7,238 bases of DNA from Syntrophorhabdaceae bacterium PtaU1.Bin034 (GTDB taxonomy: Bacteria; Desulfobacterota_G; Syntrophorhabdia; Syntrophorhabdales; WCHB1-27): assembly GCA_002067405.1 (NCBI GenBank), contig MVRP01000201.1:1-7238 (forward strand), written 5' to 3'. Below are positions 1 through 5,809 of the stretch, piece by piece. The position numbers and the translations under genes were made by a program. Below the pieces are notes generated by a model. The model did not search any database. It was not told where the DNA came from and saw only the letters and a program-made list of their open reading frames with translations. Positions within the stretch are counted from its first letter, which is position 1, and each line of letters opens with the position of its first letter.

Positions 1-935
1 GAAGCTGCTATGCCGGCCCTGAGATGGCAGGCGTAGGAATGATACCCGGTATCGATCTCCTTGAGAAAAACGTCCCTGACACGGTCAACGACGCTCACCG
101 TGCTTACGCCGTTGGCTGCATAGACCTTGTTGCCGAGGAGCACAAACGACTGAACGTATAAAGGAGATGACGACAAAGGGATGGTTTTTGCTATGGTGTC
201 CGTGGAGGTGTCCAGCACCAGAATATTGTTCAGGCCGCCCAGATAGATCTTGTTCTCTCCCACCCTTTTGACGGCCATGGGGCCATAGTTGCTGAAAGGC
301 GTGAAATCGATGGTTTTGATGAGCTTCCCGGATTTCAGGTCGAGCACCTGAATGGCGCCCGGCCTTGAAGAACCGCCCGGAAAGGGAAGGTATATCTTGT
401 TGTTGGCGATCTCAAGAAAAAGTGGGTTATTCACCGACCCGGGCTTAGGTACGGGAAAAGGGATGCTTCGCAGCGGTCTGAATGTGGCTGCTTCAATCTC
501 TTCGATCGTACCCCCGAACCGGTTCACCACGTAGACCTTTCCGTCGTGCAGGAGCAGGCCGCTCGGCGTGATGCCGGCTTTCATGGAATTGACCGGTTTC
601 TGCGTAACGGGGTCAAGAAGGACGACCTGGTTCAGCCCGAACTGCGATACCTCCGCGCCCGGCACCGTGAGCCACACTTTTCCCCCGGCGTAAAGGATGT
701 CGTTGATATTCGGCGGCAGGGCCCTGGCCAGGCGAGTCGGGGCATAGATGTCTATAGTCGCGGAAAAACGGTTTGCCGCAGGATCGAATACAAAGACCTT
801 CGATCCGTCCTGCAGGGAGACATACACCTTTTCCGTTTCTGCGGCCATGTCAGGTCCCGCTGCCATCGAGAGGGAAAGGACGAAAATAAGCATAGAGAGA
901 ACTGCCGGAAGACGACAAAAACTTTTTCCTTCCAT
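1..935 (-). CDS. Exported YncE-like beta-propeller protein, partial (C-terminus beyond left edge)
   Basis: An open frame reads on the minus strand from an ATG at 935-933 to the window edge: 311 complete codons and no stop, so the C-terminus is missing. The start is supported by an AAGGGGG Shine-Dalgarno about 5 bases upstream. Residues 1-33 look like a Sec signal peptide, with basic residues at 4 and 8, a hydrophobic core at about 11-26 and a likely cut after an Ala-Ala near 26 or 32. The mature part repeats a blade pattern of the type KVYV...V.V.D....I, with strands near residues 37-62, 81-118, 127-158, 174-209, 223-253 and 264-297. That makes about six blades so far, as in YVTN/YncE-type propellers, which usually have seven. 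The product is probably periplasmic or secreted. Such proteins are often ligand-binding or scaffold proteins, and no substrate can be read from the sequence. An NHL-repeat or PQQ-like propeller is the main alternative. Confidence 0.8.
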   Translation of the reverse strand, partial: MEGKSFCRLPAVLSMLIFVLSLSMAAGPDMAAETEKVYVSLQDGSKVFVFDPAANRFSATIDIYAPTRLARALPPNINDILYAGGKVWLTVPGAEVSQFGLNQVVLLDPVTQKPVNSMKAGITPSGLLLHDGKVYVVNRFGGTIEEIEAATFRPLRSIPFPVPKPGSVNNPLFLEIANNKIYLPFPGGSSRPGAIQVLDLKSGKLIKTIDFTPFSNYGPMAVKRVGENKIYLGGLNNILVLDTSTDTIAKTIPLSSSPLYVQSFVLLGNKVYAANGVSTVSVVDRVRDVFLKEIDTGYHSYACHLRAGIAA

Positions 936-1202
936 GTTTTCCCCCTTCTCTTAGAGCGTTATGGTGCAAAACCTTCAAGGCAGATACGCGCCAAGTCGCG
1001 TCGAGCTTTTCCGGGTTTGCTTTCATCCAAGCCTTACCGATCCCCGATGCGTCCCTGATTGTTATAGAAATCAACGAAAGGTTTGGTCGACTTCCCTATG
1101 CCCGGCAAGCGCATAACCCTTCATCGATACTGTGTGAATCGGGTCGTCGATTGTCAACCAGCGAAAATGAATTTTTTTGGAAAGGCTTGAAAAGCCGGCC
1201 TG

Positions 1203-2336
1203 CTACGGCCGAACGAGCTCTATGATCGTGACCTCCGGCGGTGCGAGAAAACGGATGGGAGGGCCCCATGTGCCGGTCCCCCTGCTGACGTAAAGCGAAG
1301 AATGAGGAGAGAGGGGAAAAAGACCGGCCACGCAGGGATAGAACAGGCGCGTAATGAGCCTGAACGGAAAGATCTGGCCGTTGTGGGCGTGTCCGGAGAG
1401 CTGAAGGTCAAAAAGTCCGGAGCTTTCCGGGTCCACCACAGGCCGATGCTTGAGGAACAGAGTGAATTTTCCTTTAGATACCTTTGAAAGCACCTCTTTT
1501 TCGCCCTTGCTGGAAGACCCATAGCCCGGTCCTGACGGGTCATCCACGCCGACGATGTTGATCACGTCGCCGACTGTTACCGCCTCTCCGCGAAGCACCC
1601 GGAAGCCGGCGGCCTTGGTAAAGTCCAGCGCCTGGGAAAGACCGGCGTAAAACTCATGATTGCCCGTAATCGCGAACTTGCCGTACCTCGGGTTGACCGA
1701 TTGAAACAGTTGGACAAGCCCCGTGAGATCATTCATCTGGCCGTCTACCAGGTCGCCGGTCGAGACAAATACATCGGGTTCGGCGTTCTTCACGTGCTCC
1801 ATGATCCTTTTCAGCCTGTCTTCCCGAACTATCAAGCCGAGATGGACGTCTGAGATCTGCACGATCCTCAAAGGACTTGCATGGGCGGGAAGCCTGGAGG
1901 TCTTGACCGTCACCTTTTCGGTCCTTATCGAGCGTGCCTCGAACCAGCCATACACCCCGATGACAAGGACAAGGGCAATTGCGAACAGAAAACAGGATTT
2001 GGCCGATGCTGCTGGCAAAGAGAGGCTGCGTCCGGCAATCGAGGAGACGAGGTATATGACCAGCCTGTAGACGTCAGTTGTTATCAAAGCACAGATGAAC
2101 AAGAAGAGCAGGCCCATCCAGGTGTAACCGACATACGCCATAAACCGGGCAAAAGGGGCCCACCCTGCGTGTTCCGACAGTCGTATCACGATCGGGGTCA
2201 CGATCATCGTCATCATAAAAAAGGCAAGAGGAAGCGCGGCGCCGAGGCCGAGAGCCAGCGCGCTCCTCGCCCGCAAGAACACAAAAAGGTGCACGAGGCT
2301 ATAGACAAAGAAAAATCCGGCAAGGAAGAGAGTCAT
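1203..2336 (-). CDS. Membrane-anchored calcineurin-like metallophosphoesterase (YaeI/YkuE-type)
   Basis: This 377-residue protein has hydrophobic segments at about residues 1-20, 28-51, 68-98 and 114-131, followed by a phosphoesterase domain from about 155 to 375. The domain carries the full binuclear-metal set in order: D163-x-H165, GDLVD at 194-198, GNHE at 225-228, a His at 297 in KHRP, and GHAH at 315-318. Known YaeI/YkuE-type relatives have a short membrane anchor and are thought to act on phosphoesters or lipid-linked substrates at the membrane. The substrate here is unknown. The N-terminal half, with several spans, is longer than the single anchor of the Escherichia coli protein. The domain should sit next to the membrane; the side was not determined. 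The ATG at 2336 has no clear Shine-Dalgarno, so the start is less certain than the family. The gene is divergent from the cyclophilin-like gene and probably monocistronic. Confidence 0.9.
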   Translation of the reverse strand: MTLFLAGFFFVYSLVHLFVFLRARSALALGLGAALPLAFFMMTMIVTPIVIRLSEHAGWAPFARFMAYVGYTWMGLLFLFICALITTDVYRLVIYLVSSIAGRSLSLPAASAKSCFLFAIALVLVIGVYGWFEARSIRTEKVTVKTSRLPAHASPLRIVQISDVHLGLIVREDRLKRIMEHVKNAEPDVFVSTGDLVDGQMNDLTGLVQLFQSVNPRYGKFAITGNHEFYAGLSQALDFTKAAGFRVLRGEAVTVGDVINIVGVDDPSGPGYGSSSKGEKEVLSKVSKGKFTLFLKHRPVVDPESSGLFDLQLSGHAHNGQIFPFRLITRLFYPCVAGLFPLSPHSSLYVSRGTGTWGPPIRFLAPPEVTIIELVRP

Positions 2337-2356
2337 GGCTTATATTATGGGCTAAG

Positions 2357-2362
2357 ATTATA
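2357..2362 (-). promoter_or_regulatory. Possible -10 element for the metallophosphoesterase gene
   Basis: A perfect TATAAT reads on the minus strand 20 bases upstream of the ATG at 2336. This would give a leader of about 13 nt. No good -35 box lies at 16-18 bases, so only the -10 is supported. The short leader fits the lack of a clear Shine-Dalgarno at this start. Confidence 0.3.
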
Positions 2363-2435
2363 ACGTTTGCCAAGTGGGTGATCGCGAACAATGGGCCGTT
2401 CCTCTTCTTTTGTCTCTCCCGCAATGCTTTTCTTA

Positions 2436-2464
2436 TTGAGAAGGCGCAATAATAGTCTTATATT
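2436..2464 (+). promoter_or_regulatory. Sigma70-type promoter upstream of the cyclophilin-like gene
   Basis: TTGAGA (2436-2441) and TATATT (2459-2464) are separated by exactly 17 bases, a good match to a sigma70 promoter. The expected transcription start, near 2471, lies inside the GGAG Shine-Dalgarno (2469-2472) and only about 6 bases before the ATG. The mRNA would then be almost leaderless, or another promoter further upstream may be the real one. Confidence 0.45.
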
Positions 2465-2476
2465 TAACGGAGAACG

Positions 2477-2869
2477 ATGCCGACACGTGTGAGGATCATC
2501 GCGGAAGATGTTCTGCTTGAGGCGGAATTCTTTGATTCGCCTTGCGCGCAGGCCGTCATTGACATACTCCCCATAGAGGCGCATCCGAATGTATGGGGAG
2601 ATGAGTTTTATTTCGAAATACCAACGAAACACCCACTCGACGAGACAGCTACATCGCATGTTGCGATAGGGGATATAGGGTACTGGCCTCCCGGCTCAGC
2701 ACTCGCCCTCTTCTTTGGCCCAACACCCTTAAGCCGGGGAGCAGAGCCTGTTCCGGCAAGCAATGTCAATCTGGTTGGACGCATTATAAAGGATGCTACC
2801 GCATTGAAAAGAGTGAAGGGAGCGGCGATCGTAAGAATAGAGCGGTCAGATGTCTCTCCCTCTTTATAA
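2477..2869 (+). CDS. Cyclophilin-like fold protein (TM1367 / Cyclophil_like family)
   Basis: This 130-residue protein matches, from memory, the small cyclophilin-like family typified by Thermotoga maritima TM1367 (PF04126). The signature blocks are in order: VWG at 39-41 followed by EFYFEIP, GDIGYWPPG at 65-73, ALALFFGPTPLS at 75-86, and PASNVNLVG at 93-101. These beta-barrel proteins resemble cyclophilin in fold but lack the usual catalytic arginine set, and their function is not established. Prolyl-isomerase activity should therefore not be assumed. There is no signal peptide, so the protein is expected in the cytoplasm. The ATG at 2477 follows GGAG by 4 bases. The last residues, after about 123, are probably a disordered tail. 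The gene is divergent from the phosphoesterase gene and 196 bases ahead of the next gene. Confidence 0.88.
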   Translation: MPTRVRIIAEDVLLEAEFFDSPCAQAVIDILPIEAHPNVWGDEFYFEIPTKHPLDETATSHVAIGDIGYWPPGSALALFFGPTPLSRGAEPVPASNVNLVGRIIKDATALKRVKGAAIVRIERSDVSPSL

Positions 2870-2886
2870 GGGGAGGCTCCGCCGAC

Positions 2887-2911
2887 CGGATACCCGCTTG
2901 CGGGTCGTCCG
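2887..2911. repeat. REP-like palindrome with CUUG-capped hairpin
   Basis: ACCCG (2892-2896) and CGGGT (2901-2905) form a perfect stem closed by CTTG, the G(CUUG)C type of very stable tetraloop. An outer CGGA (2887-2890) pairs with TCCG (2908-2911) across a small 1x2 internal loop. No T tract follows, so it is not a canonical intrinsic terminator. The core resembles short palindromic REP-like units dispersed in many Gram-negative genomes. With one copy in the window, its repeat nature is inference. Confidence 0.4.
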
Positions 2912-3050
2912 ATGACTGAGCGTCGTTGACTCCGTTCATAAAAGATTTTTCGTTAACCTGATGGTAAAAAAGGCTTGCGGAGAACGGCTGTAGCGCAGGG
3001 AAAAGGGTCTGGCGAACCGGGCAGGAATTGTCCGAAAAAACCAAAACAGG

Positions 3051-3057
3051 GAGGGGG
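3051..3057 (+). promoter_or_regulatory. Ribosome binding site that decides the start of the H1-tail gene
   Basis: The G-rich run GAGGGGG ends 8 bases before the ATG at 3066, which is ideal spacing. An in-frame GTG at 3057 overlaps this run and could not use it. The ATG is therefore the preferred start. Confidence 0.6.
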
Positions 3058-3065
3058 TGATCAAG

Positions 3066-3509
3066 ATGGCAAAAACAGCACTGAAGACAAGGAAAACAAC
3101 TGCAGAAACAGAGAAAGGCAAAGCGGAAAAACCTGCTGCGTCAAAGGTAGAGGCGGCAGGAAAGACAGAACAGGAAAAGGCTGCAAAGGCGCCAAAAGCG
3201 GCGAAGTCAACAGCAAAGACAACACCGAAGACGGCACAGAAGCCCGCTCCCAAGGCGGAAAAGACGCGACCCGCAAAGGCTGCGGCAAAGTCTGAGCCCA
3301 AATCCGCAAAGGCTGCTGCCAAGCCCGCCGCGCCGAAAACGCCAAAGAAAGCGCCGGCAAACAGGGGTAAGGCCGAAGCGGAGAAGGTCAGCCGGGGAGA
3401 TCAGCTCTATTGTGAAACGTGCGGGCTTGTGGTATCGGTTGATGAAGAGTGCGGCTGCACCACCTGTGATATCATATGTTGCGGTGAGCAGATGCAGCCC
3501 AGGGAGTAG
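3066..3509 (+). CDS. Histone-H1-like Lys/Ala/Pro-rich tail fused to a desulforedoxin-like Cys-rich domain
   Basis: This 147-residue protein has two parts. Residues 1-109 are low-complexity, rich in Lys, Ala, Pro and Thr, with AAKP, PKAEK and AKAAAK-like units. They resemble bacterial histone-H1-like or AlgP-type tails, which are disordered, very basic and bind DNA or RNA. Residues 111-143 form a compact Cys-rich module: YCETCGLVV at 115-123, then Cys 129, 131 and 134, then ICCGEQM at 137-143. The CxxC...CCGE.M pattern is that of desulforedoxin, or the N-terminal domain of desulfoferrodoxin, in which four Cys hold one Fe or Zn. Three extra Cys make seven in total, so the metal site may differ. 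A role as a nucleoid-associated protein with a metal or redox module is inference. A simple zinc-ribbon anchor for a polycationic tail is the other option. Base use is strongly biased by AAG/GCN codons. Confidence 0.8.
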   Translation: MAKTALKTRKTTAETEKGKAEKPAASKVEAAGKTEQEKAAKAPKAAKSTAKTTPKTAQKPAPKAEKTRPAKAAAKSEPKSAKAAAKPAAPKTPKKAPANRGKAEAEKVSRGDQLYCETCGLVVSVDEECGCTTCDIICCGEQMQPRE

Positions 3510-3545
3510 AGGCTCTGTTGAGGACCCGGTTCGCCTTTTACCCTT

Positions 3546-3608
3546 TTTCGCGAATCCGAATTCTCCGCTTGCCTTGGAAAGACGCTGCCTCTCGCAGCGT
3601 GCGCGAAA
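3546..3608 (+). repeat. Nested inverted repeats ahead of the isochorismatase-family gene
   Basis: A perfect 7-bp stem, ACGCTGC (3582-3588) with GCAGCGT (3594-3600), encloses the loop CTCTC. Outside it, TTTCGCG (3546-3552) pairs perfectly with CGCGAAA (3602-3608). No T tract follows on either strand, so it does not read as an intrinsic terminator. It lies 38 bases before the next start codon and could be a 5' leader structure or an mRNA-stability element. Confidence 0.4.
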
Positions 3609-3645
3609 GCAGAGAAAGAATTGCAAAGGATGAAGGTATGAGGTA

Positions 3646-4206
3646 ATGGACAAGAAAAGCGTGAACGAGCAACCGTTTATCACCAGGGAAGACACCCTCC
3701 TCGTGATCATAGACGTGCAGGAAAGACTGCTGCCGGCCATCAGCGGTTCCGGGAAGATAATCGAAAACACCAATCGTCTTCTTGCCCTTTCAAGGGTGCT
3801 GGGTCTTCCGGTGATCTTCAGCGAGCAGGAGAAGCTTGGCGCCACAATACCGCAGATCAAGGAACAGGCTCCTCATTTTGATGCCGTTTCAAAAGTGACC
3901 TTTAATTGTTTCCTGAACGACGATTTTGCTGATAAGGTTCGGGAAACAGAAAGGAGAACCTTGGTTATGAGCGGCGTCGAGGCGCACATCTGCGTTGCGC
4001 AAACCGCCCTTTGGGCCCATCCGCACTTCAGGGTGCAGGTCGTGGGTGATGCGATCGGGTCCCGTTCCCCTGATAATCACCATATCGCTATCGAAAGGAT
4101 GAGGATGAGCGGTGTCACCATCACCTCAACTGAAATGGTTATCTACGAGCTGCTCCGGAAGGCGGGCACCGAAGAATTCAAGGCGATCCTTCCTTACATA
4201 AAGTAG
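3646..4206 (+). CDS. Isochorismatase-family cysteine hydrolase (YcaC / ISOC1-ISOC2-like)
   Basis: This 186-residue single-domain protein has the expected length for the family. The Asp-Lys-Cys catalytic triad is visible: D23 in LLVIIDVQERLLPAI, K83 in KVTF, and C116 in GVEAHICVAQTAL, with the non-prolyl cis peptide expected just before the Cys. The sequence style, DVQE..LLPAI and VEAH.CV.QTA, is that of the YcaC/ISOC branch, not true isochorismatase or nicotinamidase. The substrate is therefore unknown, and family members mostly hydrolyse small amides or ureides. There is no signal peptide. The ATG at 3646 follows GAAGG (3632-3636) by 9 bases. GAGG at 3640-3643 is too close to serve. The gene converges on the PP2C gene with 13 bases between stop codons and no clear terminator. 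Confidence 0.9.
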   Translation: MDKKSVNEQPFITREDTLLVIIDVQERLLPAISGSGKIIENTNRLLALSRVLGLPVIFSEQEKLGATIPQIKEQAPHFDAVSKVTFNCFLNDDFADKVRETERRTLVMSGVEAHICVAQTALWAHPHFRVQVVGDAIGSRSPDNHHIAIERMRMSGVTITSTEMVIYELLRKAGTEEFKAILPYIK

Positions 4207-4219
4207 CAGCGGGGATTCG

Positions 4220-5053
4220 TCAGGTTGTTCCTTCTGCCGCGCGGTCCAGCACTCCGAGTATCCGCAGCGAATCGCGTTTGCACGCTGCCGTGTAGGATCT
4301 GAGGTCAAGAACGATCACGGTGATGTTGTCCGTGCTGCCCCTTTCAATTGCCTGGTTTTGGAGACGCTGCGCTGCTTCTTCGGGGTTCCCGGCAGCACGG
4401 GCCGCGAGGACAGCCTCTTCGGAGGTAAACACATCCCAGAGCCCGTCGCAGGCGATTACCGCTATGTCATTTGTCCAACCGAGGGAGCCCTCCACCACTC
4501 TTGGTTCGGCGGTTACGTACGGCTTGAGAGACGCATCACCAAGGGCCCGGCTCATTGCAAGGGTCCCTTGTACCCTCGGGACATCATAGAACAACACCCG
4601 CCCTCCCGCAGCCTCTATCCTGGCTCTTTCCCCTGGTAAATCGGGCTTATGGTCGATGGTCAGCTGAACAAACCCTGCGCCGTTCCCCATCACGATTCGA
4701 GTGTCCCCCGCATTGGCCGCAATGAACTTTTCTTCGCAGATATAGAGCGTTGCCGCTGCCGTGCCGCTTTCGGTCCCCTGGTCGACTATATAACGGTCCG
4801 TCGCAAGATATGCTTCCCGTAAAGCGGCAGCGGTAAAGGCGTGTTTCTCGCTGCTGCCCGTGCAGGTGATCTTGTGCAGGTTAATAAAATACGGCGTGAG
4901 CATTTCAGCGGCAATAACCGCAGCCGACGACCCCGCATGACCATCGTACACTTCCGCACCGAACAGGCCGGGCTGTTCCCGATCCCATATTGCGTGCGCA
5001 TCTTCCATTTGTTTGCGAAACCCTATGGTCTCCGCAATACCGTAGCGGATCAT
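4220..5053 (-). CDS. PP2C-family (PPM) protein serine/threonine phosphatase
   Basis: This 277-residue protein is a complete PP2C catalytic domain, which removes phosphate from Ser/Thr using two Mn or Mg ions. The motifs appear in order: R13 and MEDAH at 16-20, VYDGHAG at 35-41 (metal ligand D37), ESGTAA at 95-100, NAGDTR at 114-119, DHKPDLPGERARIEAAGG at 134-151, AMSRALGD at 166-173, ACDGLWDV at 201-208 (metal ligand D203), and TDNITVIVL at 241-249 (metal ligand D242). The motif set is of the eukaryotic type, fuller than that of many bacterial Stp proteins. It is predicted to be cytoplasmic, with no membrane segment. It usually opposes a Hanks-type kinase, but none lies in the window. The ATG at 5053 has only a weak purine-rich site upstream. 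The gene ends 13 bases from the convergent hydrolase gene. Confidence 0.95.
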   Translation of the reverse strand: MIRYGIAETIGFRKQMEDAHAIWDREQPGLFGAEVYDGHAGSSAAVIAAEMLTPYFINLHKITCTGSSEKHAFTAAALREAYLATDRYIVDQGTESGTAAATLYICEEKFIAANAGDTRIVMGNGAGFVQLTIDHKPDLPGERARIEAAGGRVLFYDVPRVQGTLAMSRALGDASLKPYVTAEPRVVEGSLGWTNDIAVIACDGLWDVFTSEEAVLAARAAGNPEEAAQRLQNQAIERGSTDNITVIVLDLRSYTAACKRDSLRILGVLDRAAEGTT

Positions 5054-5212
5054 GGTCTGTCTTTCTTTTCCCTGCGGTTATATCCCGTCCGGTCACCGCT
5101 TTTGGCAGGGTTCATTCTTTAGATATTCTAGTGCCATACAGGGCAAAAGACCAGAACTGCGATCGGGTCCGGGTATCTGAATGGCCGGATAAGGGGCTAT
5201 AACTAAAGGAAA

Positions 5213-5232
5213 CTTGAAGAGCTGCTTTCAAG
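5213..5232. promoter_or_regulatory. HAIR-like inverted repeat, candidate operator of hsp20
   Basis: CTTGAA (5213-5218) and TTCAAG (5227-5232) are perfect inverted repeats with 8 bases between. They cover the -35 box and the spacer of the hsp20 promoter. From memory, the HspR-associated inverted repeat (HAIR) is CTTGAGT-N7-ACTCAAG. This site keeps the CTTGA...TCAAG ends but is one base shorter overall. Repression of the heat-shock gene by a protein bound here is inference. Confidence 0.45.
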
Positions 5233-5242
5233 ACATTATAAT
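5214..5242 (+). promoter_or_regulatory. Near-consensus sigma70 promoter of hsp20
   Basis: TTGAAG (5214-5219), a 17-base spacer and a perfect TATAAT (5237-5242) precede the hsp20 start codon by 25 bases. This gives a leader of about 19 nt that includes the strong Shine-Dalgarno. It is a housekeeping-type promoter, so heat control, if any, is more likely by a repressor than by a heat-shock sigma factor. Confidence 0.8.
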
Positions 5243-5253
5243 AGACTAAAATA

Positions 5254-5260
5254 GAGGAGG
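5254..5260 (+). promoter_or_regulatory. Strong ribosome binding site that decides the hsp20 start
   Basis: GAGGAGG ends 7 bases before the ATG at 5268. An in-frame GTG at 5262 is only 1 base away and is disfavoured. The protein then begins MAVTRWDPF, as is usual for bacterial Hsp20. Confidence 0.75.
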
Positions 5261-5267
5261 TGTGATA

Positions 5268-5708
5268 ATGGCGGTGACAAGGTGGGATCCATTCAGAGAA
5301 CTGTTAACATTGCAGGAAAGACTGGACAAGATGTACCGCGAGATGGAAAAGTCACGAAAAGAGGAGGATTTCGTATCGAGCGAATGGACGCCGCCCGTCG
5401 ATATCTTTGAACTGGGAGAGACTTTCGTTCTCAAGCTCGAAATCCCCGAGGTCGACAAAGACAGCATCGACATAAAGATCCATGAGAGCGAGTTAACCAT
5501 CAAAGGCGAAAGGAAACTGGAGCCTGGTATAGATCCTGACAATTACCACAGGATGGAGAGGGGGTACGGGGTGTTCACCAGGTCTTTTTCGCTGACGAAA
5601 ACGATAGATCCATCAAGGATCAAGGCAGTTTTCAAGGACGGAATATTAAGGATAGAGCTTCCCAAAAAAGAAGAGGTCAAGCCCAAGCAAATTGCAATCG
5701 AAACATAA
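5268..5708 (+). CDS. Small heat-shock protein, Hsp20 / alpha-crystallin family
   Basis: This 146-residue protein is a typical bacterial sHSP. It is an ATP-independent holdase that binds unfolding proteins in the cytoplasm and assembles into large oligomers. The short N-terminal arm (1-38) opens with the common TRWDPFRE stretch. The alpha-crystallin domain runs from about W40 to L131, with PPVDIFE at 42-48, VLKLEIPEVDKDSIDIKI at 54-71, ERGYGVFTRSFSL at 97-109 and the hallmark A-x-F-x-D-G-I-L at 120-127. The C-terminal I-x-I anchor is present as I142-A-I144. The gene has its own promoter with an overlapping inverted repeat. The methyltransferase start lies about 100 bases downstream with no terminator between, so read-through is likely. 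Confidence 0.97.
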   Translation: MAVTRWDPFRELLTLQERLDKMYREMEKSRKEEDFVSSEWTPPVDIFELGETFVLKLEIPEVDKDSIDIKIHESELTIKGERKLEPGIDPDNYHRMERGYGVFTRSFSLTKTIDPSRIKAVFKDGILRIELPKKEEVKPKQIAIET

Positions 5709-5796
5709 CGCTAACAGCACCTGAGAGTCTGCCCGGATCATCCGTTGCCCATCCGTCTACGGCTTACCGGTTCTCCTATAAGCAAGGTATGGAACT

Positions 5797-5802
5797 GAAG
5801 AG
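5797..5802 (+). promoter_or_regulatory. Ribosome binding site supporting the inner start of the methyltransferase gene
   Basis: GAAGAG lies 7 bases before the ATG at 5810. The earlier in-frame ATG at 5789 has AAGG only 1 base upstream, which is too close. Starting at 5810 gives MLPLEEKLRKRI, which matches the usual beginning of the family. Confidence 0.5.
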
Positions 5803-5809
5803 CAGTATC

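Noticed and set aside
850..1074. Minus-strand open frame of 74 codons overlapping the start of the beta-propeller gene
   Set aside because: It starts with TTG, has no Shine-Dalgarno, overlaps a well-supported signal-peptide gene in another frame and looks like no known protein.
1152..1157. Perfect minus-strand TTGACA as the -35 box of a promoter for the beta-propeller gene
   Set aside because: No -10 box lies at 16-18 bases; the nearest candidate, CAGTAT, needs a 19-base spacer and is a poor match.
1184..1196. GGCTT-GAA-AAGCC palindrome after the metallophosphoesterase gene as a terminator
   Set aside because: On the minus strand the hairpin has a 3-base loop and is followed by only three T residues, so it is not a convincing terminator.
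3630..3648. Tiny upstream frames (ATG-AAG-GTA-TGA and ATG-AGG-TAA) touching the hydrolase start codon
   Set aside because: Two- and three-codon frames arise by chance in purine-rich ribosome-binding regions, and neither has a properly spaced Shine-Dalgarno.
3207..3860. Long minus-strand open frame of 217 codons opposite the H1-tail gene and the hydrolase gene
   Set aside because: It is antisense to biased AAG/GCN codons and to a clear isochorismatase-family domain. Its Arg/Leu/Cys-rich composition is what such a shadow frame gives.
5213..5232. CIRCE operator upstream of hsp20
   Set aside because: CIRCE is TTAGCACTC-N9-GAGTGCTAA; the repeat here has different arms.
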